Shown here: positions 56,840 through 64,000 of the stretch, in pieces
Layout: every line of letters begins with the position of its first letter
Numbering within the stretch: the first letter of the stretch is position 1
The notes under the pieces: model-generated
Seen by the model: only the letters and a program-made list of their open reading frames with translations
Told to the model about the DNA's origin: nothing
The model's database searches: none
Source of the DNA: Buddleja alternifolia
Taxonomy: Eukaryota > Streptophyta > Magnoliopsida > Lamiales > Scrophulariaceae
Direction: 5' to 3'
Length of the DNA stretch: 64,000 bases
NCBI GenBank assembly: GCA_019426215.1
Contig: CM033391.1
Span: 21,100,949 to 21,164,948 of the forward strand
Made by a program: the position numbers and the translations under genes

Positions 56840-58220
56840 TGTTAGGAATTTCATGTTAGATGTTTTGATGATGACAATGAGGATTACTTGTTAGACCCCA
56901 AAATATGTAAGTTTGATTTTAGTAGAAATCATGTATAAGCTTTGAAGCATGAGAATTGTGATAGGCTTTATAGGATGTGTTTTATTTTTATTCTAAATTG
57001 TTAGGCTAAGTAGTCTTAGGTTGAGCGTCTGATGAATTCTGAGTAAGCTTATCAGTAGTTAAGTTTGAAGACTTAAGCGCTTGAAGTCTGAATGAAGATG
57101 AAGATTCCAAGCGTTCATTAGGACAAAAGTTATTCAAGGATGAATGAGCGTCTATCAATGACTGATTTCACCTGAATTTATTTCTTAGTCTAGAAGGAGT
57201 TTAATGCAAATATTCTCAGTGCATTAAATGCCAACGGACATTTAATTCAAATGCATTAAATGCTGATAAGAGCATTAAATGTGATAAGCTCTTTCGGATG
57301 TATGGAGAAGCCACCCTATTGGACTGTCAACTATTCACAGGCTGCATCATCAACTTTTGTGCAGCAGATTTTCAGGAAAAAGGACAAAAGTTGTTCACTT
57401 GTGGAAGTGAGAGACACACGCTTGTGCATGTGTCAAACAAACACTTTTTTTCAAGATTTCCTATAAATAGGACTTCAACAACAAGCCAAAAACTAACTGA
57501 TTAATTCCAAGCCAAATTGTTGTTGAATTGAAGTCTCATTCCTTAAACTCTCAGAAAAGTCAGAATATTCAAGCAAACATTCTCTTTGCTTTTCTCCAAT
57601 TCCTGAGACAGTCAACCAATATCTCAAACATTCTTTTCTAAGAAACCTACATTACTATTGAGATATTTCAAGTTGTTTGAACTTTATCAAAATCAAACAA
57701 ACCGTTAAGAAAAACCCCATCTAAGCCTCGCGATCTGTGTGAAGTCGAAGTTGGATACTTGCATTATTTCTGAGTGAAAGAAGCAAGAGGATTGAAGTGA
57801 TTTGGAGCAGAAATCTATGTGATCAAGGAGCTCAAGTCATCGACATCCATCTCTCCCTAATTTGTAAAAGATTCTAAGTGATTCTTTGAGAATCATTTTA
57901 GTGGAATGCCTCCAAGTGATCTAGGAGAAGAAGGACGTAGTTAGGATTACACCACCCAACAAACCTTACAAATATTGTGTTATTTACTTTACATTGAATT
58001 TTTTTATTATCATATCATTGCACAAATTGATTAAGTAAAACACAATCAAAAGCTAAGCAACTAAGAAACAGTTTAATACGCAATCAAATGTGTTGGACGC
58101 CTACTTCTCAAGCGTCCAACACATTTTAATACAAAACTTTTGAAGTTGAAACAAGACTTCAGGGTCTATTCAACCCCCCCCCCCCTTCTAGACCCTTTCG
58201 TATGCCACTTGGGACCAACA
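56840..58220 (+). repeat. 5' LTR of copia D (about 1.38 kb)
   Basis: Starts TGTTAGGAATTTCATG and ends CTTGGGACCAACA, directly before the primer site. It contains a run of 12 C at 58174-58185. The left flank is GAGAC; the matching right flank is outside the window. Confidence 0.75.
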
Positions 58221-58222
58221 AG

Positions 58223-58234
58223 TGGTATCAGAGC
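58223..58234 (+). other. Primer-binding site of copia D
   Basis: TGGTATCAGAGC, complementary to the 3' end of plant initiator-Met tRNA, two bases after the LTR. Confidence 0.92.
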
Positions 58235-58317
58235 GGTTAAAGTTGAATTTTTAAAATTCTCAAGCATAACAACTTGTTTAGATCCTTTCTCAAATCTAGT
58301 TGCTTTAAATTTTCATT

Positions 58318-60470
58318 ATGGCAATTGCTAAAGTTCCCAAATTGACTAAGTCAAACTATGACACATGAAAAGTCAAAGCATTTACATATCTCTGCTCATG
58401 TGATGATGACATGTGCGATATTATTTCAGATGGGCCAATCAAAATATATAAGGTTATCACTAGAGTGCTTGGATCCACTGAAGACACTGCGGATGGTTAC
58501 GTGGAAAAGCCAAAACAAGAATGGTCTCCAGATGAGCGTCGAAGAGCAAATTTGGACAATGTTGGTCGTAATGCCCTATATACAGCTATCGCTGATAATG
58601 ACAACTTATTCAACAAGATTAAGTCATGCAACACTACTAAGGAAATCTGGGATAAGTTAGCCACATTTTGTGGTGGTTCAGCTCAGATTAAAGAGAACAA
58701 GCTTTCCATTGCCAAGGAAAGATTTAACGATTTCAAGAAGTTGCCCAATGAGACTTTAGAACAATTAGATATAAGATTCACAGCTCTTACTATAGAATTA
58801 ACATCTTTGGGTATGGATTTATAGAATCGGGAAATGACGGTCAAAATATTTAGAAGTCTACCTAGTAGATTCTTGATGAAGACAACAACTATGAGAGAGT
58901 CGAACAATTTAGATAGTTTAACTCCAGAATTCGGCTAGTGATGCAGCGAGCAGTCCAGTGATTAAGTCTGGAGCGCTTATAACGTCAATCAAGGGTTAAT
59001 CGAGTAACAAGGGAAAGGTTTCAGATATTAGCGAGGAAGAAGAGTTAGCTTTACTGAATAGATTCAGGAAGTTCTTGAGATATGAAAAAAAAGGAAAAAA
59101 TTCCAGCAATCAAGGACAAAATTCATATCAAGCGCCTGCTCCGGTACAACAACAGTTTCAAGTGCCTCAATATTTTGTTCCTACAACCCAAGCGCCAGTT
59201 CAGCACTAAGCGTCTACTCAAAATCTCTCGGCGCCAGTGGTTTCAAAACCACACAATGCAAGGTTAACAAATGAGCAAAAGATGAAAACTAATCTTTGTT
59301 ATAATTGCAGGAAACCAGGGCACTACCGGGGAAATTGCCCTTATCCAAACGTATTTAAGCCTTCAAGGCAGGATTACTTGGATAGAAACTAATTCAGGAG
59401 CAACCTTCGTCAACAAGGTTTGCTAGCGGAATCAAAACAAGAGCCCGCACCTGAAGATCTGGAATCATCAGAGGAGAGCAGTGATGATGATGAGCCAGTG
59501 GATGACTCAGCGCTTATCTGTCTCATGGCCAAAGATGATGAAGCGTCCCTTGAGGTAAACACTGAATTATCACTTCTACTTTCATATGATGAATTACTTA
59601 ACAAAGTCAAAGAATATTATAATGATTGTCAAGATGCCGCTAAATTATATCAAAATCACTTTCATATCATTTTATCACTTAAAAGTGATAATGTGATGCT
59701 CAAAGCAGAGATGATTGTTAGACTTGCTAAATGACCTTGATATAACAAATCTGAAAAGTGACCTTGATATAATAATCAAGTGAGAAGCCGAGATGATTGT
59801 TAGACTTGCTAAATCAGAACAGCTCGTCTCATCATTGTCCAAAGCATCAAGAAAGCTAGACAATGTGACTGAGATAACAAGGTTATTTTGTGAAAAAACC
59901 GGTTTAGGATGCAATAAATTAGGTAAACAACCAAACAAACCTAATGTTATGGCAAACAACAAAGGAAAGGGTGTCTTCTTTGTTGAGAAAGGCTCAAAAG
60001 GTCAAACACAAAATGAACCGAGCGACAATGGTACGAGGCCAAATGAGAAAGCCAAAGCTGACGCAAGCAAGGGTAAGGCAAAGGCAAATGAATCACAAAG
60101 ACGGGTTCATCCAAATGCTAAAAATGCTAAGGATAAATCTAACCACTGTGAATCAAGCGCTAAGCGTCCAACACCAAAAGTGCGACCCAAGCCAGTGCCC
60201 AGGAAATACTAGCGTCAATATCCAAAGCAGTCTAGATCATATTATCGCTACTATGATAATTATGATTATGACTATGATTATGATTACTACTATAATCGAG
60301 GATATTGTTATACACCCAAAAAGCACACACAACACAAAGTGAAACCCAAGAAGGCCAGTATTCCTACAATGAAGACTAGGCAAATATGGGTTCCTAAAGT
60401 TCTAATTCAAACTAACGATGCTACTAATGTTAAAGGACCCAAGAAACAATGGGTACCTAAACAGAAATAG
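58318..60470 (+). pseudogene. Copia D gag with CCHC knuckle (broken)
   Basis: ATG at 58318 (MAIAKVPKLTKSNYDT), then a TGA at 58369 in place of Trp. The gag core runs 58411-58824 (EIWDKLATFCGGSAQIKENK..) and ends at a TAG. The zinc knuckle CYNCRKPGHYRGNC lies at 59297-59338. Later come an acidic stretch, a Lys-rich stretch (59944-60212), a Tyr/Asp repeat (about 60240-60300) and IWVPK/QWVPK repeats near 60380-60460, as in SIRE gag. An 82-bp internal duplication near 59708-59814 damages the frame. Confidence 0.85.
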
Positions 60471-60484
60471 AACTTCCCTTTTGA

Positions 60485-60850
60485 TTGCAGGTACCTAGAG
60501 CTAGAGCCGATACATCTGTTTGGTACTTCGATAGTGGATCGTCAAGGCATATGACTGGTTCCAAGGATCTATTGATCCACTATCGAGCTGCCAATGGTCC
60601 TCAAGTTGTATTTGGTGACAACTCCAAAGGTAAAACCAAAGGTATAGGTACTGTGCATAGGGGGAACATCATGATAAGTGATGTTTATTATGTTGAGGGT
60701 CTGAAGCACAATTTGTTAAGCATAAGTCAATTCTGTGATAAAGGCTTTGAAGTCATATTTGCAAGCGACTGTTGCTATATAAATGACGCTAAGACTAAGT
60801 CTACTAAATTGAAAGGTAAAAGAACTAACAACGTATATTTGGTAGATTGA
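60485..60850 (+). pseudogene. Copia D protease
   Basis: Contains WYFDSGSSRHMTG, with the catalytic DSG, and continues to LKHNLLSISQFCDKGFEV. A TGA at 60848-60850 ends the frame before the pre-integrase piece. Confidence 0.9.
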
Positions 60851-60928
60851 GGTTCAACAACTGATAACAACCCAACATGTTTTGTTGCTAAAAATGAATC
60901 TAAAACGCGTTGGTTATGGCATAGAAAA

Positions 60929-61726
60929 ATGAATCATCTCAACTTTAAGACAATCTCTCAGCTTATAAATCTAAATCTTGTAGAGGGATTACCAAAAGGA
61001 CCATTTCACAAGGATCGCCTTTGTGACGATTGTCAAATGGGAAAACAGGTTAAATCATCTTTCAAGAGAAAACCTCATCTATGTACCTCTAGAATACTGG
61101 AACTACTTCACATGGATCTGTTTGGACCTGTTCAAACAATCAGTGTAAGCGGTAAAAAGTATACTTTGGTGATAGTAGATGATTTATCTCGATTTACTTG
61201 GGTGAAGTTTCTTTCATCCAAAGATGAAATATGTGACAAGTTAACAACGCTTATTCGGCAACTTCAAACATTGAAAAATCTTAAGGTTGCAAGAATGAGA
61301 AGCGATCACGGTACTGAGTTTACTAACAATGTTGTTGAGAAGTTTTGTGGAGAGAATGGAATACATCATGAGTATTCAGCTCCCACAACTCCCAAACAGA
61401 ATGGTGTTGCTGAGCGCCGGAATAGAACGCTCAAGGAAGCCACTAGGACGATGTTAGCAGAGTCCAAGCTTGCTCCTAGGTTTTGGGCCGAAGCGATCAA
61501 CACTGCTTGTTACACTCAAAACCGTTGCATGATCAACAAACAGCATGGGAAAACTCCATATGAACTGTGGAAGGGACGTAAGCCAAATGTTTCATATTTT
61601 CACGTCTTTGGTTCTAAATGTTTTATCCATAATAATGGATCTCAAAGCCTAAAGACATTTGATCCTGAAGCAGATGAGGGAATCTTTCTAGGCTACGCCA
61701 AAATGGAAAGAATTTTCGCATCCTAA
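60929..61726 (+). pseudogene. Copia D integrase
   Basis: The zinc-binding pre-integrase domain (H..H at WLWHRKMNHLN, CDDCQMGK) is followed by the core: LLHMDLFGPV and VIVDDLSRFTW (Asp), MRSDHGTEF (Asp) and NGVAERRNRTL (Glu). A frameshift near 61705 breaks it before the link to RT, whose acidic continuation is at 61804-62265. Confidence 0.9.
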
Positions 61727-61803
61727 ACAAGATCAAATCAAAGGTTGAGGAATCTATTCATGCTGTCTTTGATGATGCTAACCAAGAACCGAGTAAGGTT
61801 AAT

Positions 61804-62265
61804 GTGAATGATGTAGGAGTTGAAGATCTATGTCATCAAGCGTCTAAGATTACCATTGATGATGATAGTGACGACGATGATGAGATCTCAGTGCCACCTC
61901 CTAAGATTACTCGTGAGGATATTTTGGATAACAATGCAAGATCTACTGATGATGATGAAGAGAGTGATCATCAAGAGCAAACAAGGATCTGTGAACTTGA
62001 AGCACCTACGCAAGAGGGAAGTCATGGGTCTGATCATCAAGGGCCTGTTCAACCTCTTAACCCTTTCCAACCAGATAGACTATGGCTACATGATCATCCA
62101 CTTGAGCAAATTAATGGAGATATTGAAGCGCCTGTTAGGACTAGAGCCGCTACATTCAATGAGGCTATGTTCACAAGCTTTCTATCTCAAATGGAACCTA
62201 AGAAAGTTGATGAAGTGCTCAATGATTCAAGTTGGGTAGAAGCAATGCAAGAAGAACTTAACTAA
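61804..62265 (+). pseudogene. Copia D linker between integrase and RT
   Basis: Acidic, low-complexity linker (DDDSDDDDEIS) followed by the RT lead-in TFNEAMFTSFLSQMEP and SSWVEAMQEELN. A TAA at 62263-62265 replaces a likely Gln codon, as RT sequence continues in frame after it. Confidence 0.85.
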
Positions 62266-62966
62266 TTTGAGACAAGCAAGGTTTGGACGCTAGTACAAAG
62301 ACCAACTCACCAAGGAGTTATTGGAACTAGATGGGTTTATAGAAATAAGATGGATGAGAATGACATTGTGATAAGAAACAAAGCAAGATTAGTCGCTCAA
62401 GGATATTGCCAAGAAGAGGGTATTGACTTTGATGAGACATATGCCCCTGTCACCAGTCTTGAAGCAATCCGCATGTTTCTAGCGTATGCAGCATTCAACA
62501 AGTTTACATTGTATCAGATGGACGTGAAGAGTGCCTTCCTGAATGGTATACTCCAAGAAGAGGTATATGTGGAGCAACCCCCAGGATTCATCAACAACCA
62601 TGGTAAGGGTATGGTCTACAAGCTAGACAAAGCACTTTATGGGCTTAAGCAAGCACCCGAGCATGGTATGACACTCTCTCTATCTTTCTTATTGGTAAAG
62701 GCTTTTCAGAAGGCCGCATTGATACAACGTTATTTAAAATTACCAATGACGAAGATATCCTCTTAGTCCAAATTTATGTTGATGATATTATATTTGGTTC
62801 TACTAATAAGCGTCCGTGTGAGAATTTTTCAAAAATGATGCAAGAACAATTTGAAAGGAGCATGATGGGTGAATTAACTTTCTTCTTAGGATTACAAGTT
62901 AAATAACTACCTAATGGCATATTTATTAACCAAGCTAAATACACACGAGATAGATTAAGAAATTTG
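62266..62966 (+). pseudogene. Copia D reverse transcriptase (frameshifted)
   Basis: [51 protein letters not shown] and [10 protein letters not shown] appear in frame from 62266. A one-base shift near 62660 moves the catalytic box YVDD (62775-62786) to another frame, and a TAA near 62903 follows FFLGLQVK. Confidence 0.9.
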
Positions 62967-62968
62967 GT

Positions 62969-63721
62969 ATGGAAAATGCATCTTACTTAAAAATTCCAAT
63001 GAGCCAAACGCTTAAGTTAGATAAAGATGAAAGTGGGAAGAAGGTTGATATCACTAGTTATAGAGGTATCATTGGATCACTTCTTTATCTTACTGCTAGT
63101 AGACCTGATATTATGTTTTCAGTATGCTTGTGTGCACGTTTTCAAGCTGATCCTAAAGAGTCACACTTAATTGCTGCCAAGAGAATCCTTAAATACCTAA
63201 AAGACACACAAAATGTGGGCTTATGGTATCCAAGGGACTCTCCTTTTGAACTAATTGGTTACTCAGATGCAGATTTTGCTGGTTGTAAAATAGATCGTAA
63301 GAGTACTAGTGGTACATGTCAATTTCTAGGTGATATGTTAGTTTCATGGCATAGTAAGAAACAACAATCCATAGCTACCTCTACAGCTGAAGCCGAGTAC
63401 GTAGCTGCAGGAAGTTGTTGTGCACAAGTGTTATGGATGAGGCAACAACTTAGAGATTATGGTATAATCCTAGGTCCAACCCCCATTCATTGTGATAACC
63501 AAAGCGCCCTAGCCATGACTCCGAACCCTGTTCTTCATTCCAAAACCAAACATATTCACATTAGATACCATTTTCTTCATGACCATGTTCAAAAGAAAGA
63601 TATCTCCATGCACTTTATTGGAACTGACAAACAATTGGCAGATATCTTCACCAAAGCTCTCAATGAACAATGTTTTCTCCCTTTGAGAAGTGAATTAGGT
63701 ATGATCGACTTAAATGCTTAA
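62969..63721 (+). pseudogene. Copia D connection and RNase H domain
   Basis: 250 open codons: SYRGIIGSLLYLTASRPD, then RNase H with YSDADFAG (catalytic Asp), STAEAEYVAA (Glu), CDNQSALAM (Asp) and the C-terminal HIRYHFLHDHV. It ends ELGMIDLNA before a stop at 63719-63721. This domain itself is undamaged. Confidence 0.92.
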
Positions 63722-64000
63722 TCATTTTCTACATCATATTTTATTAGACATATAATTTAGGGGGAATCCACTTTATTTATGTCCAAAAGATCTTTGAAAA
63801 GTTGTTACAAGTTAACATATTTAGGGGGAACCTTAAAATTGTACTTGAACCTAACTACAAGCATCAATGATCAAAAACTTTCATATGCATTATCATCAAC
63901 GCTCAATATTATTTGTGCATAATATGTTGAATGTTCAAGCATAAAAAGACTTTGATTACAAGCGTTAACATAAAACAGTTACAACAAGCGTTAACAAGTG
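63722..64000 (+). other. Post-pol region of copia D
   Basis: AT-rich, with two purine tracts TTTAGGGGGAA spaced 64 bp apart, and GCGTTAACA repeats at the window end. No LTR and no further frame is seen. Confidence 0.7.

Larger units (their letters stand above)
56840..64000 (+). mobile_element. SIRE-type copia element D (5' LTR to beyond RNase H; 3' LTR outside window)
   Basis: The 5' LTR is followed by an initiator-Met primer site, gag, protease, integrase, RT and RNase H in copia order on the plus strand. The pol frame ends at 63721-63723. Two purine tracts (TTTAGGGGGAA at about 63757 and 63821) follow. Peptide style (EGLKHNLLSISQFCDKG, SKTKHIHIRYHF) matches the SIRE/Maximus lineage, which often has an env-like frame after pol; none is visible in the last 280 bp. 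Several stops and two frameshifts make this copy non-functional. Confidence 0.9.

Overview
The window is nuclear DNA of a flowering plant, most likely a core eudicot. It has long AT-rich introns with GT..AG borders, LTR retrotransposons of both plant superfamilies, and many small non-autonomous DNA transposons. I find one intact cellular gene. Nearly everything else is transposable-element sequence, much of it nested.

Layout. 1-4034: remains of a minus-strand LTR element (truncated LTR, 600-bp internal remnant, complete 2.8-kb LTR). 4035-4894: AT-rich DNA with a GA-rich block. 4895-5670: a hAT-type element directly upstream of the gene. About 5690-28165: a TTM1/TTM2-type gene on the + strand, with a 5' non-coding exon and 11 coding exons that join in frame to 663 codons (uridine-kinase-like P-loop domain, CYTH domain, coiled coil, C-terminal membrane anchor). 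Intron 3 holds two copies of one chromovirus, nested head to head and then fused by a deletion. Introns 9 and 11 hold hAT-type and MITE insertions. A 144-bp duplication has copied the splice acceptor of exon 11.

28323-28683: a MULE-type MITE with long inverted repeats. 28769-34351: the most unusual object, a 5.6-kb element with about 230-bp imperfect terminal inverted repeats and a 9-bp target duplication. It carries four kinds of tandem array, most of them built on TACGTC/GACGTA, plus the promoter and first codons of a UDP-glycosyltransferase and a second truncated reading frame. This is Pack-MULE-like. 34429-38477: a MITE split by a solo LTR that itself contains a hAT-type element. 38480-43575: degenerate LTR-element DNA with a poly(A) retroposon. 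43576-64000: a deep nest. Copia LTR A is entered by same-family copia B, which is entered by a minus-strand Athila-like element with gag and protease but no visible reverse transcriptase or integrase. That element is entered by copia solo LTR C and by a SIRE-type copia element D that runs off the right edge.

The single host gene should encode a mitochondrial outer-membrane-anchored triphosphate tunnel enzyme, by analogy with Arabidopsis TTM1/TTM2. The retroelement reading frames carry stops and frameshifts and look inactive.
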